Of a stretch of DNA of 64,000 bases, positions 10,769 to 21,705 are shown piece after piece. Source of the DNA: Lycium barbarum (Eukaryota; Streptophyta; Magnoliopsida; Solanales; Solanaceae); assembly GCF_019175385.1 (NCBI RefSeq), contig NC_083343.1:52536457-52600456 (forward strand). The letters are read 5' to 3'. The notes beneath the pieces were generated by a model. That model was not told where the DNA came from. It searched no databases and saw only the letters and a list, made by a program, of their open reading frames with translations. Position numbers and translations under genes: made by a program. The number at the start of each line of letters is the position of its first letter. Within the stretch, counting starts at the first letter, position 1.

Positions 10769-12346
10769 ATGCCACTGAAAGGAAAAGCTACAGCTGCCCA
10801 GAAAGGCAAGGCTACGACGAAGAAGCGGGCCGAAAGGGAGCCTCTGGCGGAGGTAGAGGAAAGTGAATCGCAAAGTGAGGCCGCGCCCAATGTAGAAGAG
10901 CAGGGAGGAGCCTCAGCTCCGATTCCTCCACCGGGTGCTTCGGGTCAACAAGTGTCCGAGGCCATACATTTATTGACGCAGTTGGTTGCCGCTCAGGCAC
11001 AACGACAGAATGCGGGCCCAAGTGATCGTTCGGCTAGTACAAGAGCCCGTGATTTCCTTACTCTAAACCCTCCAGAATTTTTCGGGTCGAAACCGGATGA
11101 GGACCCATAAGGTTTTATCGATGAGATGTTGCGGACGCTGAAACTTATGCATGCTTCTGAGACCGAATCCGTGGAGTTGGCCTCATATAGACTTCGCGAC
11201 GTGGCGGTGCTATGGTATAAGAATTGGGTGATAACAAGAGGAGAGAATGCTCCACCTCCCGTTTGGCAAGAGTTTGTGGATGCCTTTATTCGTCACTACT
11301 TGCCACCTGAAGTCCGCCGAGGTAGAGCGGACAGGTTCTTGAATTTGAAACAGGGAAGCATGAGTGCCCGAGAGTATAGTATGCAATTTAACTCATTGGC
11401 CCGGTATGCTCCGACTATGGTGGCTGACATGGGAGACCGAGTCTATAGATTTGTGAGTGGTTTGGGGCCACATCTATACAGATATTGTTTGACAGCCTCT
11501 TTACAAGATGGGATGGATATTTCCCGGATACAGGCCCATGCTCAGAACCTCGAGGAACGACAACGACAGCAGAGAAGTGATCGTGAGGGTGACAGAAGAC
11601 AAGGTAAGAGGGCTAGATCTATGGGGGAGAGCAGTGAGTACCGAGGGGGACCGAGACAGACGCATTCCAGGCACTCAGGTCAGTCAGCAACCAGTGCACC
11701 TCCCAGATTCTCGGATAGGAGATTTGATCGTTCTTTTCAGTCAGGCCAGGGGCAGAGTTCGAGGGCCTCATATTCGCAGTCTAGGGGAGACTTTAGCCAG
11801 AGGAGACCTTCAGTACCGCGGTGTAGCCAGTGTGGCAAATTACATTCCGGACAGTGTCGTCAGGGTTCGGATGCTTGCTATGCTTGCGGGCAGGTTGGTC
11901 ATATGATGAGAGATTGCCCTTCAGCGAGAGATAGAGCGGGGACTCAGCCCACAGGTTTAGCAGCGGGTTCTTCTTCAGCACGCCCGACAACCCATACTCC
12001 TCAGACTACAGCAGGCAGAGGCAGAGGTAGAGGGGGAGCGTCTACTTCAGGTGCTGTTCAGCCCAGTGTATATGCCTTAGCTGGGCGACAGGATCTTGAG
12101 TCTTCCCCAGATGTTGTCACAGGTACCTTGACTATATTTTCCCGTGACGTATATGCTCTGATTGATCCGGGTTCTACCTTCTCATATATTACTCCATATA
12201 TCGCTGATTGTGTTGGGGTGAGACCTGAGCTAATTAAACCTTTCGAGGTATTCACTCCGGTTGGTGATCCTGTAATAGCGAGGCAAGTATATAAGAACTG
12301 TGTAGTCATTATATGTGATCATCAGACAAGGGCTGATTTGATTTAA
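10769..12346 (+). pseudogene. B1 gag and protease, two stops
   Basis: Starts at MPLKGKATAAQKGKA, the same opening as the A, B2 and D1 Gags. A basic and Pro-rich N terminus leads to the Gag domain (DFLTLNPPEFFGSKPDEDP, then LASYRLRDVAVLWY and FIRHYLPPEVRR). An RG/SR-rich linker follows, then two Cys knuckles: CSQCGKLHSGQC (nt about 11821) and CYACGQVGHMMRDC (CX2CX4HX4C, about 11875). A GRGRGRGG tract precedes the retropepsin site YALIDPGSTFSY (nt 12161). Stops at 11108-11110 and 12344-12346 interrupt an otherwise continuous frame that goes on into RT. Protease is in the same frame as gag, as usual for Tekay. Confidence 0.9.
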
Positions 12347-13486
12347 CTTGAGATGATAGATTTTGACGTAATTATGGGTATGGACTGGTCGGCATCGTGC
12401 TATGCTAATGTTTGTTGCCGAACAAAGGTAGTTCGATTCCAATTTCCGAGAGAGCCCATACTCGAGTGGAAGGGTAATATAGTTTCCCCAAAGGGTAGGT
12501 TTATTTCCTACCTTAAGACGAGAAAGATGATAGCCAAAGGTTATATTTGTCATCTAGTTCGGGTTCATGACACGGAAGCGGAAGTGCCAACTTTCCAGTT
12601 TATCCCGGTAGTGAATGAATTCCCAGATGTGTTTCCTGACGAGTTACCAGGCCTTCCTCCAGAAAGGGAGATTGATTTCGCCATTGATGTATTACCAAAC
12701 ACCGAACCTATTTCTATTCCTCCATATCGAATGGCTCCAGCAGAACTGAAAGAGCTAAAAGCACAGCTAAAAGATTTACTTGAGAAGGGGTTTATAAGGC
12801 CTAGTTCCTCGCCATGGGGAGCACCAGTCTTGTTCGTAAGGAAGAAGGACGGTTCGTTACGAATGTGTATTGATTACAGACAACTGAACAAAGTGACGGT
12901 GAAGAACAAATATCCCCTTCCTAGAATTGACGACTTGTTCGATCAATTGCAAGGTGCTAAATGGTTCTCCAAGATAGATCTGAGATCGGGTTATCATCAG
13001 GTGAGAATTAGGGAAGCAGATATTCCCAAGACTGCCTTCATGACAAGATATGGTCACTACGAGTTACGAGTAATATCGTTCGAGTTGACGAATGCCCCGG
13101 CAGTGTTCATGAATTTAATGAATAATGTGTTCAGGCCGTTCTTGGACCTTTTTGTGATAGTGTTTATCGACGATATCCTGGTATATTCTTGCACAGAATT
13201 AGAACATGCAGATCATCTAAGAATTGTTCTTAGCGTTCTTCGAGATCGGGAATTGTATGCAAAGTTTTCGAAGTGCGAGTTTTGTCTAAACTCAGTGGCA
13301 TTTCTAGGTCATGTTATTTCAGATGATGGTATCCGAGTCGACACTCAGAAAATAGAAGCTGTGAAGACTTGGCCAAGACCTACGACGCCTACAGAAGTTC
13401 GTAGTTTCCTTGGGTTAGCAGGATATTATAGAAGATTTGTAGAGGGCTTCTCATCTATTTCAGCCCCATTGACAAAGTTAACCTAG
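12347..13486 (+). pseudogene. B1 reverse transcriptase domain
   Basis: Same frame as gag. [20 protein letters not shown] opens the RT. Then come [60 protein letters not shown] and the catalytic [10 protein letters not shown] (FIDD nt 13163-13174). The usual FGLTNAP glycine is replaced by glutamate, which would probably disable the enzyme. The domain ends at a TAG (13484-13486) after [14 protein letters not shown], in the connection region. Confidence 0.9.
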
Positions 13487-13942
13487 AAGTCGGCTAAATT
13501 CCAGTGGAGTGATGCCTGTGAGCGTAGCTTTCAAGAGTTGAAAAACAGGTTGACCTCAGCGCCAGTGCTAACACTTCCAGAAGGATCAGATGGCTATGTA
13601 GTATATTGTGACGCCTCCGGTGTGGGATTAGGATGTGTATTGATGCAGAATGGGAAAGTTATTGCATATGCTTCGAGACAGTTGCGAAAACATGAACAGA
13701 ATTATCCCACTCATGATCTTGAGCTAGCTGCGGTCATTCATGCATTGAAAATATGGAGACACTACTTATATGGTGTGCACGTGGACATCTATACGGATCA
13801 AAAAATCCTTCAATATATTTTCAAACAGAAGGAGTTGAACTTGCGGCAAAGGTGATGGCTGGAATTACTGAAGGATTACGATGTGAACATTCTATATCAT
13901 CCAGGGAAGGCGAATGTAGTAACGGATGCACTTAGCCGCTGA
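13487..13942 (+). pseudogene. B1 RNase H domain
   Basis: Degrades the RNA strand of the RNA-DNA hybrid. [17 protein letters not shown] holds the first acidic residue, [20 protein letters not shown] the Glu, and [12 protein letters not shown] the next Asp. After a TGA (13853-13855) the same frame continues through YHPGKANVVTDALSR to another TGA (13940-13942). Both stops are TGA, consistent with decay at methylated CpG. Confidence 0.85.
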
Positions 13943-15355
13943 TCGATGGGTAGTTTGTGTGGAGTTCCTTCGGAAAAGCGAGAAATGGTTCGTGAGGTCC
14001 ATCGGTTAGCAAGTCTCGGCGTACGGCCAATTGATTCAGGAGATGCAGGTATTAGCGTCAATGACCCCACAGTTTCATCATTGAGTCTAGAAGTGAAGGA
14101 ACGGCAATATGAAGACCCTCAGTTAAGCCACTATCGAGATCTATCTCAGGAAAAGGAAAAGTCTCCATTCGAAGTTTCCATAGAAGGGGTTCTTAGATAT
14201 CGAGGCCGGCTATGTGTACCGAATGTGGCAAACTTGCGCCAACGGATTTTAGAGGAAGCACATTATTCCCGGTATTCTATTCACCCAGGTGCAACTAAGA
14301 TGTACCATGATCTTAAATCGATATATTGGTGGGATGGCATGAAGCGAGGCATAGCAGAATTTGTAGCACAGTGCCCAAATTGCCAGCAAGTGAAGGCTGA
14401 GCATCAAAAGCCAGGAGGCTTATTGCAAGCAATGGAAATCCCTACGTGGAAATGGGAAGAAATTAATATGGATTTTGTGGTAGGATTACCCCGTACGCGA
14501 GGGAAGTACGATTCTATATGGGTGATCGTGGATAGACTCACGAAAGCAGCTCATTTTCTCCCCGTTAGAACCACATATTCAGCGGAAGATTATGCTAAAT
14601 TGTATCTCAAGGAGATTGTACGACTTCACGGTATTCCTTTGGCCATTATCACAGACAGAGGGGCACAGTTCACAGCCAAGTTCTGGCAGTCCTTCCAAGT
14701 AGGTCTAGGTACCCAAGTTAAGCTCAGCACGGCATTCCATCCGCAGACCGACGGACAAGCCGAGCGTACTATTCAGACCTTGGAAGATATGCTACGAGCG
14801 TGTGTGCTGGACTTTGGTGGTAGTTGGGATGAGCATTTGCCTCTTATCGAATTTGCCTACAACAATAGCTATCATTACAGCATTCAAATGGCCCCGTATG
14901 AGGCCTTATATGGAAGAAAATGCAGATCTCCAATTGCATGGTTTGAAACCGGAGAAGTACAATTGATAGGCCCCGACTTGATCCAACAAGCAGTTGAAAA
15001 GGTTAAAGTGATTCGAGACCGACTGTTAACAGCTCAAAGTCGCCAAAAGTCTTATGCAGATAATCGCTGACGACACTTGGAATTTCAAGTGGGCGATTGG
15101 GTGTTCCTGAAGGTATCGCCGATGAAGGGAGTGATGAGATTTGGCAAGAAGGGAAAGCTAGGTCCCAGATATATTGGACCCTACCAAATCATTCGCCAGG
15201 TGAGTCGAGTAGCCTATGAATTGGACTTGCCTTCAGAGCTCGAATCCGTGCATCCAGTGTTCCATGTTTCGATGCTCCGCAAGTGTATTGGAGACCCAAC
15301 ACGAATAGTTTCGGTTGATGATGTGCAAGTAACAGAGAAGCTAACATACGAGTAA
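13943..15355 (+). pseudogene. B1 integrase core
   Basis: Inserts element DNA into the genome. The HHCC zinc-binding part (HYSRYSIHPGATKMYHDL ... CPNCQQVK) lies near nt 14262-14395. The catalytic DDE core follows: MDFVVGLPRTRG, IITDRGAQFTAKFW and HPQTDGQAERTIQTLE. Next is FAYNNSYHYSIQMAPYEALYG, then, beyond a TGA (15068-15070), the GPY/F region LGPRYIGPYQIIRQV. A TAA at 15353-15355 separates it from the chromodomain. Confidence 0.9.
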
Positions 15356-15544
15356 ATTCCCATTGCCATTTTGGATAGACAAGTACGAAGGCTTCGGAAT
15401 AAAGAGGTTGCTTCAGTCAAAGTTCTATGGCGGAACAATAATCGGGAAGAAATGACTTGGGAAGCGGAGGAGAAGATGAAATATATGTACCCCCATTTGT
15501 TCCAATCCCCAGAAGAGATTCAAGATGAGACGTCGATGGTGTAA
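15356..15544 (+). pseudogene. B1 C-terminal chromodomain
   Basis: The same frame continues for 62 codons to the natural end (TAA 15542-15544): ILDRQVRRLRNKEVASVKVL, then WRNNNREEMTWEAEEKMKYM. This is the chromodomain of chromoviral integrases, known to favour insertion into heterochromatin through histone marks. That fits the nesting seen here. Confidence 0.8.
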
Positions 15545-15710
15545 GGTATGTATGTTTTAATTTTATGTTTTTGGTCGTGTGTGGCCATAAATGTGTTGAT
15601 ATTGTGATATGGCCCTGTGAGGCGAAGATATTGTGGGTTGTTGTAATGGAAAGGTAGTGTCGAAATTACAAGGGAAACTCTGGCAAAATTTTCCAGAATC
15701 CCCGAGTGTC

Positions 15711-15732
15711 GAACATTCGAGGACGAATGTTC
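15711..15732 (+). other. Pre-polypurine hairpin, B1
   Basis: GAACATTCG-AGGA-CGAATGTTC, perfect 9-bp arms, one base before the polypurine tract. Confidence 0.8.
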
Positions 15733-15733
15733 C

Positions 15734-15748
15734 AAAAGGGGGGAAGAA
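15734..15748 (+). other. B1 polypurine tract
   Basis: AAAAGGGGGGAAGAA directly before the TG of the 3' LTR; primes plus-strand DNA synthesis. Confidence 0.9.
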
Positions 15749-15865
15749 TGTTACACCTCGGAAATTTCTCCGTACTTGTATAATGAGTGGAATGATGAAG
15801 AGTTTGAGTGAATGATGTTTTATTAAGTTGGGAATGGCTAATTAAGAATGATGTTTCAGCCCAGT

Positions 15866-16140
15866 GGTCGTATATGGCACTATACGGCCCGTAATGTGAT
15901 TTACGGACCGTATAGTGCAATCGTCCTTCAGCTTGCCAAAAATCTCAAGTTCTGCCAAGTGTTGAATATGGTTAAATACGACCCAGTTTACGGCCCGTAA
16001 ACTGGTTTACGGACCGTAAACCAGGTCGTAAACTGCCATGCTCCTCAGCCAAAACTTTCTGTTTTTGAAATGATTAAATACGGCCATGGAGGACGAACCG
16101 TAAATCAAAATACGGTCCGTATATAGTGGTTTACGACCAC
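15866..16140 (+). repeat. ACGGNCCGT palindrome cluster, B1 copy 1
   Basis: Repeated palindromes TATACGGCCCGTA, TTTACGGACCGTA, GTTTACGGCCCGTAAAC and related forms, spaced about 105 bp as part of a degenerate tandem unit. Upstream of the presumed TATA region. Confidence 0.75.
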
Positions 16141-16854
16141 TGTTTATCCCGACAAGAATTCATTAAAGACCAGATTTTGTGATTTTAAAAAGGGACTTAG
16201 ACTTCATATTATTTCATTATTCATCCAACAACTCAAGAGACCTCTAGAACTCTCCAAATATTTCCTCCACAAGAATTCAAGAGAATCAAAGGGAATATCA
16301 AGATCATCACCACTAAATTCATGAAAATAAGTGTAAGAACACATCAAAGGATCCTCTAAGTCAAGAAATTCCCAAGAAGGTGGAACTAGGGTTTTGGTTA
16401 ATTGAAGTATTTCAACTTAAGGATTGTTCAACCATCATCCAAGGTAAGTTTCATGATTATTCCATGTTGTTTGAAGTATTGGAAAGCTTAGACACTTGAA
16501 ATGTAGAAGAACATAGAAATGAGTCATTATTGAGTGAATAGTGACATAAATGAATGATAGTGGAATTGGACTATGAATATTGAAGTGTTGTGAGTACTAA
16601 TACGTTATAAATGATGTTTATATCACGAAACAAGCATTAAATGCATGAAAACACAAGGATGAGCTAGAAGTAGAAATAAGGGAAAATTGGAGGAAAATTG
16701 TGGATTTTGCCAAATGTACGTAAATGACGATTGTCGATTATGATATTGCGAATAATATTATGAATATTGGGAGTTGATATAGAACGTGAGAAAAGTAGTA
16801 TGAGCGAAGGAAGCATTGTCCGACTTCTCCTAGAATTAGCGACACGTTCTTAAA
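15896..16854 (+). repeat. Tandem duplication in B1 3' LTR, copy 1
   Basis: First of two directly adjacent copies of about 959 bp. Copy 1 runs from GTGATTTACGGACC to CACGTTCTTAAA. Confidence 0.8.
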
Positions 16855-17809
16855 GTGATTTACGGACCGTATAGTGCAGTCGTCCTCCAGCTTGTCAAAA
16901 ATCTCAACTTTCTGTAAATGTTGAATATGGTTAAACACGACCCAGTTTACGGCCCGTAAACTGGTTTACAGATCGTAAACCAGGTCGTAAACTACCATGT
17001 CCATCAGCCAAAACTTTCTGTTTTTGGAATGCTTAAAAACGACCACAGTGGACGGACCGTAAATCAAAATACGGTCCGTATATGGTGGTTTACGACCACT
17101 GTTCATCCCGACAAGAATTCATTAATGATCAGATTTGTGATTTTTAAAGGGGACCTAAGCCTCATTTCAACTCATTATTCATTCAACCAACTCAAGAGAC
17201 TTCTAGAACCCTCCAAATATTTCCTCAATAAGAATTCAAGAGAATCAAAGGAGATATCAAGATTATCAAAACCAAATTCATAAAAATAAGTGTAAGAACA
17301 CATCAAAGGATCTTCTAAGTCAAGAAATTCCCAAGAAGGTGGAACTAGGGTTTTGGCTAATTGAAGTATTTCAACTTAAGGATTGTTCAACCATCATCCA
17401 AGGTAAGTTTCATGATTATTCCATATTGTTTGAAGTATTGGAAAGCTTAGACACTTGAAATGTGAAAGAACATAGAATGGGTCATTATTGAGTGAATAGT
17501 GATATAAATGAATGATAGTGGAATTGAACTATGAATGTTGAAGTGTTGTAAGTACAAATACGTTATAAATGATGTTTATATCATGAAACAAGCATTAAAT
17601 GCATGAAAACGCATGGATGAGTTAGAAGTAGAAATAAGGGAAAATTGGAGGAAAATGGTGGATTTTGCCAAATGTACGTAAATGACGATTGTCGATTATG
17701 ATATTGCGAGTAATATTATGAATGTTGGGAGTTGATATAAAACATGAGAAAAATGGTATGAGCGAAGGAAGCGTTGTCCGACTTTTCCTAGAATTAGCGA
17801 TGTGTTCTT
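16855..17809 (+). repeat. Tandem duplication in B1 3' LTR, copy 2
   Basis: Begins GTGATTTACGGACC again and ends GTGTTCTT, then continues into sequence shared with B2. The two copies have diverged by scattered substitutions. B2 has a single copy. Confidence 0.8.
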
Positions 17810-18610
17810 GTAGTTAGTTTACTAATGTTGATACGAATTCTCTTATGAAGGTAACGACGTGATATCGATGGAGAACAAGTGAGCGATATCTTAGGTAAAC
17901 GACCAAGGTATGTGAGGCTAGTCCTTCTTTCTAATGGCATGAATCTTTTAGCTTGAATCCCTACTCCTTTCATGAATTGTTACATTCTAAGAAGTTAAAA
18001 GCTTATACCTATGAATGTCTAAATGAGATAAGTTATACGATATGATGACACTAGAATGATGATGATGTTATTCCTTGCCTACACTCACCTTATGTACTAG
18101 TCCTTTCAAGGTGAGGCAGAATGTCCATGATGGTTCCATAATGTAATTGGGGGATCACGACCTTACGTCACCCCGATAAAGTAAAGTTGATCATAAGTCT
18201 TATATACGCATTATGATAAGATAAGTATTTTATGATAAGCATATTACTATGAGCATTTACGTTAAGCATGTCACATTGCATTCACACCGGGCCTAGTAGG
18301 CCGGGCAGACACCCCTTCGGCGGGCGGCGATACGGATACACTACGACCTATGGGCGTGTGCAGACACCACTAGTGGGCGGCATAAGATGGTACCCCGGAC
18401 GCGGGAGGCCTGGACGCGGGCTACTATTATTGATTATCACACCGTTCCGACATGGACGGGCAGCTTGCATATGATGCATACATGTTATGATGATGAGTAT
18501 GAGTAAGACAGCATGTATTACATCATTTATGATTATCAGTCAGATCCAGATGTCTCATGTTGGCGTTATCCTCATATTATTGATGTTCCTTTCATTATGT
18601 ATGCCTCTTA

Positions 18611-18676
18611 TACTCGGTACAATATTCGTACTGACGTCCTTTCTTCGGACGCTGTGTTCATGCCCACAGATAGACA
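18611..18676 (+). other. Three-hairpin LTR module, B1 3' copy
   Basis: As the 5' copy: GTCC/GGAC in hairpin 2 and CTGTG/CACAG in hairpin 3. Confidence 0.7.
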
Positions 18677-19079
18677 GGGAGGAGAGCTTGGCCCAGGTCC
18701 TCAGTAGCTGTCAGCTGATAGATAGCACTCCATTGTTCGGAGGTGCTTATGGCTATTCTTTTGATGTACATTCATATATGCATATTTTGGGCATGACGGA
18801 GTCTTGTTCCGTCTATGTATTCATTATGTTAGTAGAGGCTCGTAGATACGCAGTGTGGGTTAGATGGTCTCACAAGATATTTTCATATGTATGTATATTA
18901 TTTTGATGGCCAAGAGGCAAATGTATATAAAGTATTTATGTTTTAATTAAATATAATTTTCCTACAATTGGTATGTAAAATTGATAAAAGAGTATCAAAT
19001 GAGCAAGACAAGCAGTAGAGTAAGGAGTGCTCGGTAATTGCTCCGGGTACCCGTCGCGGCCCCTAGCTGGGTCGTGACA

Positions 19080-19084
19080 GCTGT
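19080..19084 (+). repeat. Right target duplicate GCTGT of B1
   Basis: GCTGT follows the B1 LTR end. The uninterrupted A leader has the same GCTGT at 52085-52089, which fixes the insertion point. The left copy is gone. Confidence 0.75.
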
Positions 19085-20342
19085 GCTATTAGGATGATTT
19101 CTTTCTGACCGACTGTTATGCTTTCAGTGATGCCTCCGAAGAAGGCGACGGCTGCCCAGAAGGGCAAAGCAGTGGCAGGAGAGACTAGCCAGATACATAG
19201 AGTTACTCGGGCTCGTGCTCAGACTATGCCCGATATAGCACCCCAGTCAAATGGTTCTGCTACACCCCCACCATTGGAGGAGCCTGGAGCAGCAGTCGCT
19301 GCCACCATGGATCAGGGGCCGGCTCCACCAGTAGCCCTAGAGGCTCCAGCGCCCGAGCCTCCATCTCCTCAGCCAGGGGCGGAGGATAGGGCAATGAGGG
19401 ATGATGTACAATTATTGATGAGGCTAGTAGCAGGGCAGGCTCGCAGACGCGGGCTAGGGGTGATGATGTGGATAGATGCGACAGTTTGATGGTTCGTGAT
19501 TTCTTGACCTGCAATTCCCCAGAGTTCTACGGTTCCAAACCCGAGGAGGATCCCTAGGACTTGATTCAACAGATGAAGCGTACGCTGACATTAGTCAGAG
19601 CTTCTGAGAATGAGTCTGTCGAGCTAGCTTCATATAGACTGCGTGATGTGGCGGTTAATTGGTATGAGTCCTGGGAGCTGTCCAGAGGCGAGGATGCTCC
19701 TCCAGCTGTATGGGACAAGTTTACAGCCGCCTTTCTCGGCCATTTTCTGCCTCCCGAGATGTGGCGAGCGAGGGTTGACAGATTTTTGCAGCTGAGAGAG
19801 AGGGGCAGGAGTGTTCGGGAGTACAACCTAGAGTGTGACTCCCTAGCCAGATATGCGCCCACCATCGTAGCTGATACGACTGACAGGATGCACCGGTATG
19901 TGATAGGGTTGGATGATTACCTGGTTGATAGTTGTATGTCGATGGCATCTCAGTCCGGGATGGATATAGCACGGTTGCAGGCTTACGCATAGGGAATGGA
20001 GGACCGACATAGAGGGCGTTAGCCCGATAGGGATTGTGACTGGAGATTGCCCATGAGGGCTAGACCAGCTGGTTATTCTGGGGAGTTTCGAGGCGGGCAG
20101 CCTCAACAGCACATTAGACAGTCTTCTCAGCCAGCGCGAAGTGCACCCCCGCAATCTACTGGTGAGAGATTTGATAGCACAGGATACTCAGGAGCTGGAC
20201 AAAGTTCCAGGGCTTCGGGTTCGCAAGTAAGCAGAGGTGTCAGTCAGTCAAAGCCACCCATGCCTTTGTGTTCTTACTGTGGGAAGCCTCACCCAGTGAG
20301 GTGTTATCGTGCTATGGGTGCCTGTTTTTTTTTGTGGCCGTC
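19085..20342 (+). pseudogene. Family A gag copy 1, N-terminal part, interrupted
   Basis: MPPKKATAAQKGKAVAGETS opens at 19130 (upstream in-frame Met at 19118). A Pro/Ala-rich region follows, then a one-base loss in a G run near 19456 shifts the frame. Next are EFYGSKPEEDP, a TAG (19555-19557), and an open Gag domain (ASYRLRDVAVNWYESWELSR, HFLPPEMWRARVDRF, SLARYAPTIVADTTDRMHRY) up to a TAG at 19990. The first knuckle CSYCGKPHPVRC is present. One extra T in a T run shifts the second knuckle. The gene is cut at 20342 by element C and resumes at 47616. Confidence 0.85.
20338..20342 (+). repeat. Target duplication CCGTC, left end of element C
   Basis: CCGTC here and at 47611-47615. In the uninterrupted copy 2 the same place reads GGCCGTCAGGACC (53341-53353). 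Confidence 0.9.
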
Positions 20343-21671
20343 TGTTATATCTCGTATTTTTGGACTAGAAAATTTTATCGTCTATCATGAGCAAATTTAC
20401 CCGAGCCCGGAAAATTCGATCATATCCAAGGATGAAAATCAAGAGCTCGGTGTATACAAGGAATGAGGTCCCAAAATTATTTAAGACGAAAAAGTGTGAC
20501 GACGATGATCGAAAATAATATTTTATGTGTGACAAATGAGGTCATGAACTAGTGTTATATCACATGGTCGTGGTAATGGGTATACGAAGTGTACTAAAAA
20601 TAATTGTTATTAAAGTGAATTGAGATCAAGAAATTAATTATGTGCATAACGGATTAATTATTGAATAAAGTGGGAGAGTAAGAAATTAATTATGATATTA
20701 ATTCAATTACATGGATAAGTGGCATTTATGTGGGTCAACGTGGAATAAGGGAGGATAATGGGCTTATGACTATGCACTTTTGTAATGAGTAGGTGGCAGC
20801 CATAGGACATGATGTGTATTAAAGATAGGAATGTTAGGTAAGGGGCCTACGTTGCTAATAAAGAAAAAGGGGGACAGTAGTTCATTTAGTGGAAAATCCA
20901 CTAGGTTTCGTACAAGTATTGTTGTAATATTGTGGTGAGGCAGCAACGTAAATATGGTTGACAAAGAGGAGCAACACTTCATTAGGCAGCAACATAATTT
21001 TTTTTAGGACCATTAGCAGCGTTCCTTTCATATCAACCATTGATCGAAGTATAATTCGTTACAAGGACATCATACGGATTTTGCACACTTTGTTCTATTT
21101 TATTGCGTTGTTGAATTCGGGCTTTCTTCAAAGGGAAGTAAAGTGGAAGAAGATCATTTTTTGGCATATAAGGTAAGAACTATTCTCTACTAGATAAATT
21201 TAAGTTCGTTGAGGTCATAGCTAAATTGTGGGACGAGAAATACGAAAATTATACCGTAAATTGTATTTTATGTTGTTGTTGGCTCATGGGCTGTTTGTTG
21301 GACTGTTTTGTGGGTTATGTAAACATTGTTATGGACGGAAATTATGTTATACGACATGATTATGATAATGAGTAGATGAAGTGTATCCAAAATGATTTAT
21401 TATTTAACTAAATTGAGTGCAAAAACTAATTATGTGGATAATTGGTAATGTTGGATTTTAGTGGGAGACTAAAAAATTTATTTAACTATTCAATTGTGGA
21501 TAAATATTGAAGTGGACCATATCCACGTGGAAGAGTAGAAATTAATGACTAAGGTTTGATATTATGTATGTGGCTTCTGTGGAAATGAAGATTTAAAAGT
21601 TATACGGACCCTAAGGTCAACAAGAGACAACACATAACCCTCTTTTGCTTACATAAAAGGAGAGGTGACGT

Positions 21672-21705
21672 GGTAGCTATAATAAAGGACAGCAACATAG
21701 CTACC
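21672..21705 (+). repeat. Inverted repeat near C TATA-like box
   Basis: Nine-base arms GGTAGCTAT and ATAGCTACC separated by 16 bases. Confidence 0.6.

Larger units (their letters stand above)
9525..19079 (+). mobile_element. Element B1, Tekay/Del-type chromovirus, defective
   Basis: A gag-pol element: 5' LTR remnant (9525-10563), initiator-Met primer site, leader, gag-pol in one frame with seven stops, polypurine tract, 3' LTR (15749-19079). On the right it is followed by GCTGT and then A leader sequence that matches 52085 onward, so it inserted at GCTGT in the A leader. The left target copy and the first part of the 5' LTR were lost in the fusion with the A LTR. Confidence 0.85.
15749..19079 (+). 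mobile_element. B1 3' LTR with internal duplication
   Basis: Starts TGTTACACCTCGG and ends GGGTCGTGACA. It is 3331 bp, longer than the 2478-bp B2 LTR because a segment of about 959 bp occurs twice (15896-16854 and 16855-17809). Each copy carries TTTACGG(C/A)CCGTAAA palindromes and a TATA-like start region (TTTAAAAAGGGACTTAG near 16185, TTTTTAAAGGGGACCTAAG near 17142). The segment after 18044 matches the B1 5' remnant. Confidence 0.9.

Noticed and set aside
10812..11021. Minus-strand frames opposite gag (also 62177-62386, 62758-63030 and 19260-19569)
   Set aside because: Shadows of the real gag frame on the other strand.
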